This document shows positions 47,165 to 59,269 of a stretch of DNA of 64,000 nucleotides, in pieces. Every line of letters starts with the position of its first letter. The first letter of the stretch is position 1. The stretch is from Pisaster brevispinus (taxonomy: Eukaryota > Echinodermata > Asteroidea > Forcipulatida > Asteriidae), in the NCBI GenBank assembly GCA_023634235.1, contig JAMKCF010000014.1, forward strand, positions 1,240,001-1,304,000, in the 5' to 3' direction. Below the pieces are notes generated by a model, which was not told where the DNA came from, ran no database searches, and was given only the letters and a program-made list of their open reading frames with translations. The position numbers and the translations under genes are program-made.

Positions 47165-47830
47165 AAACACTTTTATACATATAGAGTCAGTTTGACAGTT
47201 TGCAAGACAGCATAATGCTATTTTTCTTTCGTTTTTCCCCATTGCGGTGAGATGAGGCCCGTCAAAAGCCCCGTCCGGCAACCCAGAGTTGGGCTTCAAG
47301 AACAAGGGGAACAAGAACATACACATTTAGGCAGATAAATATATTACGTTACGATGAGCAAGACTCTAGGTGAGGGGGTAAACAAACACAGGGCGTCCTC
47401 ATCCCATCTTTTCAAACTTGGACATATAATAATAACCAACACGAGTGATTGTCAGTCTTTATAGACAGTCTAGTTAACGGTGAATGAAACACCCAATTTT
47501 AAACCACTTAAAAATAAATACTGAAAACATTTCCTTGATTAGATTAATTTCCACTCTCATTCCCCAAACCCCTTGTCGGAATAAATGAATCTGTAATTGA
47601 GGTTTGATTGATGGGAATCAAGATTGAAGTGCGTTTTGTCCCCCTATCCCTCTCAAGTTGAATAATGTATAACACGGGTAGAATAATCCACGGCTGTTGA
47701 TACTGTTAGGTTTATAAGGCTGGACTAAAATTCTAAATCACAATTGGGTATTTTTGTGAACAAAATATCTGCAACATCAATTTCAGGAGATTTACAGTAT
47801 CAGAGATGAAAATGATAGAAAACATCAAGC
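47165..47830. other. Non-coding stretch
   Basis: Nothing recognised. Confidence 0.4.
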
Positions 47831-47837
47831 CTCTTGT

Positions 47838-48030
47838 AGCCCATGCAACCTGTGACATCACATGTTTACCAAAGGGCCACAGAGCCTTGACTTCCTGCAG
47901 CCCAATGGAAAACACATCAAATTTTACATCATAATTATAGAGATCCATTTCTTATCAACTTTGGATTTGAAGAAAGGGGGCACATCTCAAAACATGCTCA
48001 GCTGTTATTTTTCATAATATTTGAATATAT
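47838..48030 (+). repeat. Dispersed repeat R2, copy 2
   Basis: Collinear with 27037-27235 (CTGTGACATCACA ... TTATCAACTTT ... GAAGAAAGGGGGCACATCTC). Confidence 0.6.
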
Positions 48031-48034
48031 GTGG

Positions 48035-50490
48035 AAATTGTGACACAACATGTGAAATTTCCCGTGAGTCCAGTGCAGTGTCGTGCCTGCCAAAAAGGCC
48101 CCGGATAGTAACAGCTCGCTCCTTTTTTTTTAAACAAAGGTTGCATTGTTTATAACAATTGCATTTACAACGAAAGGACTATGGACAGATGTACTCTTTC
48201 CCTCAATTATCAAAAACTAATCCCCTCTTTCTAGTTTTGTGACTCGGAAACTAGAGGACATTTATTATGAGTTTTCTCTTCAAGCAACTAATAGCGTATA
48301 TGCCTCTAACTTCAAGCTCTTCCTAAACATTTGATACATTTTCGATAATGAACAATATGCATATTTTATTAGCTTTTCTGTGACGTCATCGAGGGACTAA
48401 CCAGCTATATCGCTCACTGATTATGAATATCAAAACAGGCAATTCAAATCTCGATCTCGAGAAATTTCAGCTCTTTGGGTCCTATGTAGTTGCCTGTTTA
48501 TAAAAGTCTTTCTAAAGATTTTAGTCACGTATGGGTCACTTAGACACAAGATCGCCAATGGTCTCAGGAACTTGGACCAATTCCACTGGTATTTCCACAG
48601 CCTTTAATGAGCTTTCATTTGGAGCTCGAAAGTAATTTGGGATGCTGGTGATTACAGAATAGTTTGTACTTGTCATATTGAGTTCCTTTTTAAACATATG
48701 TTCTACCTTTAAAAAAGAAAGAAACAAAAATATGCAAGTTCGCCCATACAAAGCTAAAAGCCTCTCTTTGTGTAAAGGGGTTACAAGAAGAAAGCATGCA
48801 TGATGAAAATAACACAGGGGAGGTGTAGGTAGGGATTGATAGCCCTCTTAAAATAGGCTAGATTGTAGGATGGAAATAACATGCAACAGGCAAGGAGTTC
48901 CACAGAGATGCACTACGTGGAAAAAGCTGTTGGAATGGCTTCGGATTTGTTTATTGGAAGTTGATTCTGGTTTATTTGTCCCTCCCACCATTTTTTGTTT
49001 AACTTTTGCAATGTTCAAATACAGTAAGCCCTATATATTTGTTTTATTTGAAATACAATGCCAGACTCTCCTCTAGGGCAAAAAGGCATTTGAGCAAATA
49101 TATGGTGGTGCAATTTACAATATAGCCGCATTGCATCCAAGAAGAAGAAAACAAGGTGTCTGCTGAAGTGACAACCAATGGGTGACAACCATGTAATTTG
49201 GTTCATTGTTCTTTGGAAGAGTGACGTAATAGTTCTAAGAAGCACCAGTAATAAAATGATAGAAGTTCCCTGTTCGTCTTCAGTTTTTTTCCTTAAGATG
49301 GCTCTTGAATCTTTCTTTCAGAATCTTGACAATAATATTAAGATAAAACTGATCAAAACAGAACAATAAGTTCACACTACAACAATCAAGTTTAGTCACT
49401 ATGTTTCAGTGACTAAACCACTCTTCGGTGCAACAAAGCGGGAATAGTGTGTATAACTATCTCGTTTTTGTTTATTTAAAATAATACAAAGCCAGCTTTG
49501 TTTGGGTTGACTGGGCTCTATGACCGCAAGCACAGGTTGACATGGACAGACAACGTTAACTTATTTTTATGAGGAGTTGTTCTTTGAATAAAAAGTGCTA
49601 TTTGAGACTTACCCGGAACGGTTGGGCTTGTCGCTGCTTTACTAAACAAACCGCCAGAAGGTCACAGTCACAGTTTCAAACGAGGAACGGTTTCTTCTGG
49701 AAAGAAAATGATTTCAGAAACATCAACTAGGCCTAAAGCACAGCGGTCAAACACGTATTGTTAATACCGTGTAGGAGCGTTTGGCAGACTGGCAGACAAG
49801 ATAATTATTAACAGCAGACACTAGACCATGCTAGACTTTTGGTCATTTCCAACAGCGAAAGTTTGTGGCATGTCTGCCGCCACCAAGAGTTTGCTCAAGA
49901 AATGGTAATATCTCGGTGCATTGTGGGAAAAATTGAATTTCTTCGCAATTGACTCGCATCGTGTCTTTAATTATGAGACATGTCTGTTTGATTTCTTTTT
50001 AAAGTTTGAGGTGATTTGTTACAATAAAAATTTACGTCGTTAGAAGTTTTTCCTCAATGGACAATACGGGTACAAATAAAAATGTTATGTAGGCGACAAT
50101 ACCAGTTTCTTTCTTAGTACGAAACTGAAATTTTAACGTGCATTTATTAATAGTGTGGTGTCACTGAGATGTTGGGTTACCCGACTGCCTCCCTAAAACT
50201 GACATGATTTGGTCCACTATTTGATGGCTCATTGTATTTGAGTTCAACAGAACTCTCACGTGACACGAAGATGATAATTTTACGTTAACTGCCACTTAAG
50301 TGATAGTCTGCAAAAGTTGTTCATTCTACGGTGTCCCTTGGGCGCAATGCAGTAATTGCAATGCCGTGACAACACCACAATTGCACTTTCCGTTTATAAC
50401 GCGTCTCTCCCACACCCCCAATTCTTGTTATTGACAAAAGAGCCGTCTTCAAATATCTGCTCATTTTGTTGTACTTTTAATTTCCCACTT
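48035..50490. other. AT-rich non-coding stretch
   Basis: No exon supported; open frames are short and occur on both strands. Confidence 0.4.
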
Positions 50491-50495
50491 CGCAG

Positions 50496-50608
50496 GTTCG
50501 ACAATATTACGAGGGAAAGGATGCATTCCGAGAGAGCAGACAATTTCATCTGTCAGCCTCAAGAGATTTATCCCCAGCAGACAGCCAGATGCCCTCCCAG
50601 GAATGATG
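50496..50608 (+). other. Exon-like segment of 113 bp
   Basis: A good acceptor (TTTTAATTTCCCACTTCGCAG, last bases) precedes 113 bases ending at a fair donor GATG|GTAACG. All three frames are nearly free of stops: VRQYYEGKDAFRESRQF... (stop two bases before the donor), FDNITRERMHSERADNFIC... and STILRGKGCIPREQT.... The first would be in phase 0 with the end of prohormone exon 2, about 20 kb upstream, but so would a third of random exons. The frame is undecided. Confidence 0.3.
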
Positions 50609-50609
50609 G

Positions 50610-51135
50610 TAACGCATCCCGTCTAGGAAACGGTAAAACAATCACAAGAAGACGTAAAATTTAGAAATAACACAACAAAATGCATAAAAATGACTCCGAA
50701 TGCCAGGCACACTTCACAGATTTCCAACTTTTTATAAATTTGGCTTTTTTAAAAAGATGGGAACTTGCGAACTTGTAGTGTTTTCATTGAGAGACGTTTA
50801 TTAGCTTATGAGTTAAAAGTTATCAATTAAAATTTTAATGCTGACGACAAAAGACTTTGACGACCACCTTGGATATTAACGAGGTACAATGTACATTAAA
50901 AACTGAGACAAATATCTATTGAAGATAGCACAAGCTGTAGTAATATCATTGTTGATAAAAGCACTTTCGATTTAAACTAAAGCACACCACCAGCAATATT
51001 TAAATACTCGATCCATGTAATATAACAACCCACCTCCAGCTTCAGCTGCCGTAGCTAACTAGATTATAGTAGCAACACCGATATTGTGGTATCCGCCGTG
51101 TCCCTCTAGCCTTAAACCCAACTCAATTTTATACC
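50610..51135. other. AT-rich non-coding stretch
   Basis: Nothing recognised. Confidence 0.4.
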
Positions 51136-51138
51136 TAA

Positions 51139-51293
51139 GCGTGAAGACTTTATGATAGTAAAGTTGGTTTGATTATTGGACATTGGACACTCACATAGGC
51201 CTAGGTTTGTAAGTTGACATTCGCTGTACAAACCTATGTGAATGTCCAAGGTCCAATATCAAACTAACTTTACTGTCATACTTTGCTTTATGC
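51139..51293. mobile_element. Long fold-back element, arms about 65 bp
   Basis: The left arm (GATAGTAAAGTTGGTTTGAT ... CTCACATAGG ... GGTTTGTA) and right arm (TACAAACCTATGTGAATGTC ... ATCAAACTAACTTTACTGTC) are imperfect reverse complements with a loop of about 15 bases. No coding frame. A transcript would form a pre-miRNA-like hairpin. Confidence 0.75.
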
Positions 51294-51294
51294 A

Positions 51295-52274
51295 TGCGAG
51301 GGGTGTTTAATGTTGGTTCTGACTTTGGACTGGCTTCTATAGTTTGTTGTGCGCTTCACACGGGTGGGGCAGAGCCGTGTTGAGACAGCTGCTGCTGCAA
51401 CTTGCGAACAGAGGACATTTTCGGTCCCAAAACGCATGTTCGCGTTCAGGGTGCTACACTAGACTGCACTTTGGGGTTGTTCTAAATTTTGACCTAAAAT
51501 GGCGTCTAGCAACCCCGTGACCAAAGAAAACTGGTCCTCCACTTTGCAATTCTCTCACTACACAGTTCTGGGGAGTGGTTTCCATTTCTACCAGGAGTTG
51601 TATAGACCTTTCTTTTGCAACGTCACAGCCCAAGATTTTGCCAACCCAGGCTGGAAAACTATGGAAAGCCATAAATGCAAAACAAAAACAGATAACTACA
51701 GTTTGTAACAATGGTACACAAATATTCAAAAATAGTGTTGAATTTATTGGAAACAAAGCAACCGATCATGGGAGGTATTTTATTTAATTAATAGTTTGCC
51801 GAAACTGTTGAATTTGGTTAAAACATCTGTTAACACGATTGAATGTTTTACTAACATTTGGCGGTCCATGCCAACCAGCGCGGTTTGTTTATCAACAATG
51901 GAAAGGTCTATTCAATGTACGATGCGGAAACAACTTGACGAAAGAGGGGTCTATTACCCAGGCGTACCCTACTGATTTGTACTTTATTTAATTGGAGACA
52001 AATCTTTGTAGAATTCAGGTGCCATGTTAATTTGCAGTACCGCGCGTGTGCTGCTTTAACGTCCCTGGCGCCACCTAACAGATTGTGCTCGGAGCGGATA
52101 CACCCAGTACGCGTGTCTCTGTTCTGTGCAAGGAACCAGTAAGTTGTTCAGAAAGAAGCCGTGCACGTCAGTGACTATAGCAATCCAGCCATAGCCAACA
52201 TCGAAGCCAAAAGCCGATCTTTCGTAGACATTTTGTGAACGAATCCAATATGGCTGTCCATGGTTCTTTGCATT
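51295..52274. other. Non-coding stretch with repeat fragments
   Basis: ATGGCGTCTAGCAACC (51499) and AACAATGGAAAGGTCTATTC (about 51894) resemble words in the 20.5/30.5-kb element family. Overlapping frames at 51454-51787 on both strands are not supported. Confidence 0.35.
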
Positions 52275-52420
52275 GGACCTTATGCATATGACGTAACTGG
52301 AGTAGGGCCCTCTCGCAAAGAGTTCAAACAAAGTGTTCATTGACTCATCCATTGCCCGGAAGGTTCAAACGTGCGCGTGCCTCTAAGATGGCAAATGAGT
52401 GACGTCAATGCTTAAAGTCT
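52275..52420. mobile_element. Degenerate copy of the 3.3-kb MITE
   Basis: GGACCTTATGCATATGACGT at the left, GTTCATTGACTCATCCATTG inside, then CTCTAAGATGGCAAATG and TGACGTCAATGCTTAAAGTC at the right. Shorter than the first copy by about 25 bases; the right end is mutated. Confidence 0.65.
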
Positions 52421-55190
52421 GCAGCAACAAAATCAACAAATAGCTTGTATTTTCGCTTACTTCATAATGCAATGTTTTAGAGAAAATCTTGCGAACAAAA
52501 AGCTCTAAGTAGTTAGGCCTAACTCCATTAGTGTTTTTTTCACGGAAAGTGACCGTGAATTTAACTTGGGGGAATGAAAATGTTATTCTTACGTACGGTA
52601 GTTTTGAAGATGGTAGGGTATTATTTCATTCTGGATAGATGTGACAAGTATGCGTAGAGGACAACATAATGCTACAGGAAGTTTTAAGCAACGAGGCGTC
52701 ACAAAGTTGCTTGCTCGGTAAAGAAAAAAAAGCTGCATCATATTAATTGATTTGCGCTGGTGACGAAAGGTCTTCAATAAAATAAATGAGGTTGTCTTAA
52801 CAATTTAATGCAGGTAATACGACCCACTTCTCTTTGTTACTAAACTAATGAAATTGCAGACGAAAACCGTTGATGGCAATTTTAGTAAATTCTAGCTTCA
52901 AGGACATATTTGGAAGCTAAGTAGGTTCATTTATTTTACTGCATCACTTTTCATCATACAAGTGATATACAAAATGTATGTACTATTTTGGCTGACAGAT
53001 ACACATAAATGTATTAAACAATGTCAAAAATAATTGGTCTCAGTGTGAGATTGAATGTTGGGCCCAAAACCCCGGTGCATAGCGTAGTTTAACAACGATT
53101 GTGAGAGCTGATTTGAGCTCATTTTAACTTTATGGATCTATAGTTTATCACAAACATTTAAAAATAAACCGATGCACAATTTTTGTAATTGTGAAAAGTA
53201 ACTTTAATTGCTCCACCTCTGTAGGTTGTTGCCTTTTTTCTTCTCAACCATATCTGTTCCTCGATTTAACGGTGCCAGTCAAGGGTGAAAAAAGGGACAC
53301 AAAAAGTGTAGAAAAGGTCAGACAGTTTTGATGACCAAATGAAATTCTAATCAAGTGTTTTAAATAAACAAGTCATTTTATATTTTACAAGCCGGTGCCG
53401 GGTCCTTTGCAAAGTGACATTGCATTTCTCGGGTTGCATTTATTTTCACATACTTAATAAGCTCTGACAGTTTGAAAAGTTAGTTTTGTTAAGAATAATT
53501 TCACTCAGACACTTTTTCGACCCAGAACGGCTAACCTTTGAAAAGAATCCATTCTAAATAAGTCGTCAAAAATATTCAAGTTTTGTTAAATTCTTTTTTA
53601 ATGGAAAACAAAATTGACAAGAGGGAAACTTCAAGGTTCTCGCCCCCGATGTTGTTTCTTTAACATAAAATTGTCATTCAAAACGATCGCCATCAATTCA
53701 GTCGGAGGTGTCAATGACCGCTCACTAAAAGAATGTTGACTTTACATTTTCTGTTTTAGTATGCAAAATGTCAAAAAAGAGATTGTTTGCTGTCAGTACT
53801 AGGAACTTACATATTATTCCCTTGGCCTTATGGTAAAGTCAACAGAGGTGTAATGCTTTATTTTGTATGTACGCTCTTTTTTATTTTGGAAATAATGCAG
53901 GCACATAGACTAATGCAAGAGTAGATTGTGTTTACTTCAATTCATGGTTTGATTGTTACCGTCCCGAGGGATGTAACTTGATCGTAGGTCTTGAAGAAAA
54001 ATATGTCCCGCAATGGATTATGAAGTGTCAATTGGAGTTAAAAAGGACGACAAATAATTTGTTTTCGAAGATGTTGCATTAGTGTGATTGTTTTGTATTT
54101 AATGTATATTTAATTTTTGCGGTTACAACATTTAAGCTTTAAGCTCGTGGGATGGTATCCAAGAGAACAAAATGAAATTGCAATTTCACCCTCTTGTTTT
54201 TAAGTTAATTTCAACAACTAAGTTTAATGATATTCTGACAAACAACGTGTTTAAAAGTTATTGAATTGACAAATAATGGACATTCTGTATCTGTTATCCA
54301 AAACCATAGGAGAAGACAATGTCCACTAAAAACTTGTCAGATTTTGAAGGAAGGCCTTCACATTGAATGAACTAGTTTGTAGAGAGAGTACATCATTGGT
54401 TTCCGACTCATTTTGAAATCATTAAACATACCGGGTGCTAGTTTCCCCTGAGAATATTTCTCGTCTGAAAATTCTCTCAAATAAACGTGTTTGTGATATT
54501 CTCTCACAGTTTGGAATGGTTGCGCTCTTCCTCGGAAACGAAAGTTGTACCATTACCTTAAACGTGACTCTTACAATGTTGGATTGATTGTTTCTGTTCT
54601 TAAATGCATACAACTCTGTATATATTAAATTACATCCACAACTAAGGATTTCCTCAAAAATTGGTTATGTACAAACTTAATTATCCCATGTAATATAATC
54701 CAACCGCTGTTGTCTACCACACGACACTGTAAGTACGGAATAACAAGGAAATTACCGCATAATCTTATAAGATCTGCCAAACCTTTTAGCCAAGCTTTTC
54801 TTTTACACCACTAGTTATCACACACCATGTTTATTATTAGTGTTGACTTGATTGGCAAACAGTATCACCTAAAAACTTATACTAGTCCTTAAGCATTAGA
54901 TATTCTTGAGCGAGAAAGGAAAAAATAAAATAAAAGAAATATGGCACGTTATTTATCTAAACTGCCCTTGTAAGCTGTTTACGTGTGTTATTTGCACGCC
55001 TGTTTCCATCCCCCGTCTCAAGTTGTGTTTATACTCACTGTTAGAAAGAGTTCTTAAGATGATTGGTCATAAATTTACAAGTACAAACAAACCCCCCAAA
55101 AGAAGAAGAAGAATATTTTTTAATTAAGGTTCAATTATCTGATGAGTTTCAAGGTTCAATTTAGTTTCAATCTTGAGTTATGCTGTAGAG
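52421..55190. other. AT-rich non-coding stretch
   Basis: No exon supported on either strand; no repeat copy matched within the window. Confidence 0.4.
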
Positions 55191-55194
55191 AAGA

Positions 55195-55268
55195 GTTCTA
55201 CGGAAGAAGAAGAAGATGGAGACGAAAAAAAAAAGAGAAAAAAAAGAAAGAAAGAAAGAAAAGAAACA
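55195..55268. repeat. Purine tract (GAA, AAAG)
   Basis: GGAAGAAGAAGAAG then AAAGAAAGAAAG-type repeats. Confidence 0.8.
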
Positions 55269-55270
55269 AG

Positions 55271-55301
55271 AGGTGTTCGTGCACGAATTGCACGAACACC
55301 T
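55271..55301. repeat. Perfect 12-bp-arm hairpin next to the purine tract
   Basis: AGGTGTTCGTGC, loop ACGAATT, then GCACGAACACCT. Exact arms; the end of the hairpin sits immediately after the purine tract, so the two may be parts of one insertion. Confidence 0.8.
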
Positions 55302-57345
55302 AAACCATTTTGCTCTACACTTAGGTCTGTTGATTAGCACCGCATGCTAAAATGGTGTCTACATCATACCTCAGGTAAGAATCATACCCACAACCGCCTG
55401 CTTTAACCGTATGAGGGCGTGCAGTGGTCAATGGTCTATGGTTAAAAACCAGTATCACCCCCAAACCCTTATAGACTATGTCCAGTTTTACGGCATTGTG
55501 GTACAGTTGCCTGAAATATTTTCCACGGAGGCTTTCTTTGAGATTTCAACCTAAAGAGACTCTAATAATTTATTTACAGATTTCATACGGCTGTCACTGC
55601 TACGCATATCTGTTCAACATTAACAATTCATATTCAGCACCCGTGGACCATTCCCCTTTAAAAAAATTAAATAAATAAATAAATAAATAAAAATGAAATA
55701 CATATATATTTATAACTGTGGCCCCATGGGATACTTAAGGTCAACTGGGGACAATGCAAGTACAACATGATGACCGGGAATTAATTACACCTTTAACAAT
55801 AATTTTATGACGTTCGTGTCGGCCGTAATGCCACCATTCTTGACATACTCATCAGTACCCCCTTATTGCTCAGATGTTCTCTCCGATCTCGCGTCTCTTT
55901 TATTTTAAAAATGTTTACATCTGCCCGAAGTAACGTTTCTTTTATAAATAAATATACACTCTTGCTAAAATACACCTGGTTTTATTTCCTCGGGTCTCTT
56001 GAATGAAATTATAATGTCAAAATAACAAGATTGATCCCCCTAAACCGATAACGCAATTATTCCTGATGGAATTTCTCCTAAACGCAAGGCTAAGAATTCT
56101 TTCGAACGTGGACTTTTCCTCGAATCCAGCGTCAAAATTGGTCGTAACGTAAAACTAGAAGAGACAGCGGCAATCAAGTGCTTGCGTGTTTCAATTTCTA
56201 TTTCCACCGACACTGCCCCAAGCCTCCATCTTAGAGAGACAAAAGCTGGCTGGATTTGCATCAACTAGTATTAGTCTCCCTCTAGGCGGGTTCGTATTGA
56301 GTGGTGGTGTCGAATAAGCCCTCGTTAAGTCAGGAGGTATGACCTGTTGAATACCAAAGGATTTGGGTTGACCAGTGGTCATTAAGGGGAAGATGTGGAG
56401 CCAATTTATCTAGAGATGCCAGCTCCGATTTCTTGCCCTATTTGAACCCAAATATTTATCTTTTTTTATAGACCCGAGACAGTTATCAGCTTTCATTTAT
56501 GGTATATCACGAAACGAAATGAATTATTCTTGGGATCCCACCATTATCCCACGTCCATTCGCCATGTACAAACAACTTTGCATGTTACATGTAGTTGGTT
56601 TATTTTTCGTGGCGCTCGCGAATGACCAACATGGGATCAGACTATGTTATACCTCTCAGCCTCGTTATGGTTATGATAATTAATCCTAATTAAGGTCAAG
56701 TTTTGGTGATTCAATAACGTTGTCTTAAATTTAGGAGCTTGTATACAGTTACTGCCAACTTCAACCTTTTTTACCCCCCCCCCCACATTTCAATTTGAAA
56801 AACAGCCATTTAGAAAAATGTTCACCTTTTGTTTTTTTCACACTATGCTTTACACTAAAACAGGGTAACACTGTGGAGGCTGAATACTGTAGTTCACCAT
56901 TTATCAAAACAGTTCACAGTTAACTAATAATGGAAAAGTGTTCCACTGTTAGTCAGCAACTTCTGGATAATGGAAAAGGAGAGTTACAAAATGGATACCT
57001 CGAGGCACCAGACTTGTCATTTGTTGTCCGTAAAAGTAGTTCGTCATACAGTTCGTCATACATGTGACACCGTGAAACTCCCACCGGCAATAAATAATTG
57101 GGGCTAACGGAACTTTATTCTGTAAGTGGCTCATAAACTATTGCGCTAGAAATTGAAATTCCCGGGCACAGTAAAGGGAATTTGTCTTTTACGAGATGAC
57201 ATTTTCCACATAAAGCCATGAACAGTGAAATTTATCAATGCAAAGGATTTAGCTTGTTATTAATTTTGTACTGCTACCAACTTTCCTGACGGATGTTTTA
57301 CCTCCAATGAATTGTGGAAAGTTGAATGAGTATAGAAGCGCTACT
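55302..57345. other. AT-rich non-coding stretch
   Basis: A strong donor ACCTCAG|GTAAGA at about 55374 follows an acceptor-like CTACACTTAG, but all frames between them have stops. AAAT repeat at about 55665-55692; C run at about 56776-56785. No exon supported. Confidence 0.35.
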
Positions 57346-57348
57346 CCT

Positions 57349-57494
57349 GGGCTCGATTTCACTAAGCACAAAAATTCATCTTAAGATGAGTTGTCAGTAT
57401 CACCTTAGGATTTGCATTGTGACGTCACACATTGCTTAGCAGTTAAGATGAATTCGCACTTAAGATCACTCTTAGCTCCCTGTGAAATTGAGCC
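57349..57494. mobile_element. MITE-like element, GGCTCGATTTCAC ends
   Basis: Left end GGGCTCGATTTCACTAAGCA and right end GTGAAATTGAGCC are inverted. Inner repeats TTCATCTTAAGATGAGTT and GCTTAGCAGTTAAGATGAATT add further symmetry, and TGACGTCA sits in the middle (57420-57427). Non-coding. Confidence 0.65.
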
Positions 57495-57499
57495 ATTTG

Positions 57500-58225
57500 C
57501 ATGTTGGTATACGAACACTTTCTTGGGTGATGTGTTTCCCAAAGGGTGGAGGAGTGTTAACAAGTACACGAGCTTCTTTCTGGATGGTTACCTAAATCAC
57601 CCGAGCCAACCCTTCGGGCATGCCGTAGACACCTTGCGATCTACCGCCGCAGGGTCGTGCCGGCAGCGCCAATTTGGCTCAAATCACGGACCCGTCTGCG
57701 GTCTGATGGTGACTCGATCAAGTCTACTTAAATTGACTGTCAAGTTTCACCTGCGAAGGCATCATAAAATAATATCGCGGAAATAGGTCTCTGCGATAAA
57801 AATTGGGACTTTTTTTAGGAGGGATTTCAAAAGGTACAATAATTTTAGTGTTATAAATTCTTCCTGATCAGAAAATCCATACAAGAGTTAAGTTTCAAAA
57901 GTTTCAAACCACATGCTGATGATATCAATAGAACTATTCGGACCGCGTTGTGGAAATTCAGATTTTGTATTCTCTTTCGTTGTATCAGAAGGACTTAGAA
58001 GCGTTTGTATTGAAGACAATTCCCAAAATGCCTCTGCCGATTACTCAAGTACGAAATTAACTTAAAGAGTGCTTGAAAACACCCAAATACAATTTTGTAA
58101 AATGACATCTGTCATCCTCTATGGGGTTCAAGTTGTCCACTGACGAAGCGAGAGCTATCGTTTGAAGCCTATCAGTGAACACTAAACACTTCTCACGGTA
58201 TCTGTAACAAGTAACTTGTAACTGA
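57500..58225. other. Non-coding stretch
   Basis: The frame at 57412-57786 overlaps the element before it and is not supported. Nothing else recognised. Confidence 0.35.
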
Positions 58226-58232
58226 ACTCGAC

Positions 58233-58281
58233 CAAAAAAAAAAAAAAAAAAAAAAAAAGAGAGAAGAAAAAGGAAAAAAAA
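58233..58281. repeat. Poly-A / A-G tract
   Basis: About 26 consecutive A followed by GAGAGAAGAAAAAGG-type sequence. It may be the tail of an old retroposon, but no body was recognised beside it. Confidence 0.7.
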
Positions 58282-58729
58282 AGGATGACAAACCCTTTGG
58301 CTTGGTTGTTTGTACTTCAATATAAAGTGCATGATTGATAACTATCGGAAACAAAACTATACTTGACATCAGAAAGCTCACTCGCTGTAAAGTTCATAAC
58401 GGTACGTCAAGGAATATTCCAGTCTAAGGCGACGAAATCGAAATATTCCCGAAGAGAAACGTGTACAAAGTCCTTAAGAACGAAACAAAGATCTAAAACA
58501 CATTGGTGACATCTCAACCCAGAGAGGACTGCACAGCATAACCTACCTGTGTTAAAATAAAATGTGCTATGTTTTACGGGCCTCTATGGGCACATGGGAA
58601 CTTTTTGGTTTAGGGTGCAAGAGGGATTTATTTGCCCCAAACTTTACACATACAAAAACATAAGTGTTAATTTATAATACTGGGTAAAAAGTCTTGTTTG
58701 CTTGGTCTGTCCATTTTGTTTTCTTACTG

Positions 58730-58935
58730 TGCCCGACCCTATACCGTTTTTCAGAAATTGTGTGTGTGTGAGCGTGTCTATCCATTCAAACCGAGGACTT
58801 TAACAAAAGGGATTCGGGTGTTTGACAGAGCGAGGACGTCCTCGCTTCGTTTTCGTGTACAAACCCAATGGGGACGTCGCTAAAAAAAAACTATGTCCAA
58901 ACAATGGGAGAACAAAGAGAAGTCCTCGGTAAGCG
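58730..58935 (-). repeat. Dispersed repeat R1, copy 3
   Basis: GTGTGAGCGTGTCTATCC, AACCGAGGAC, CGGGTGTTTGACAGAGCGAG, CAAACCCAATGGGGACGTCG and CAAACAATGGGAGAAC are the reverse complement of the order seen at 22785-22935. Confidence 0.6.
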
Positions 58936-58950
58936 GGATTTACAAACATG

Positions 58951-58995
58951 TGTGTGTGTGTGTGGGGGGGTGTCCCCCTGCCCCCCCCCCCCCTG
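58951..58995. repeat. GT repeat with facing G and C runs
   Basis: GTGTGTGTGTGTG, then a run of G, then CCCCC and a run of C. The G and C runs can pair as a hairpin, or the G run can stack with others. Confidence 0.75.
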
Positions 58996-59119
58996 TGTCG
59001 TACGCCTATGACCTCAAAGTGAATCAGCTAGAGCTTGCAGTAACCTGTTGAAGTAGTCACAGTTAACTGTTAAAGCATACCTCCAAACACCGGAAACTTA
59101 CACCATAAATCTGCCAACG

Positions 59120-59266
59120 GGGGATGACTTTGGGGACGCTAGGTGGCAGCAGACTTACCAGGTAAATCCATTGTTCTCGGTAGTGTGCGCATGCTCAGGA
59201 CTACGTAAACAATGGAAATTTACCAGGTAAGTCTGCTACCACCTAATAGCGTTCAAAAGTCGTCCA
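59120..59266. mobile_element. Palindromic element with AGGTGGCAGCAGACTTACC arms
   Basis: Arms of about 60-65 bases: left GACGCTAGGTGGCAGCAGAC TTACCAGGTAAAT, right its imperfect reverse complement ending CTACCACCTAATAGCGTTC. The centre is about 20 bases (GTGTGCGCATGCTCAGG). Non-coding. Confidence 0.75.
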
Positions 59267-59269
59267 TTT

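Noticed and set aside
55324..55374. Exon between CTACACTTAG and CTCAG|GTAAGA
   Set aside because: All three frames contain stops, so at most a non-coding exon; no other support.
57412..57786. 124-codon + frame
   Set aside because: Its first part lies inside a MITE-like element and the rest shows no features.
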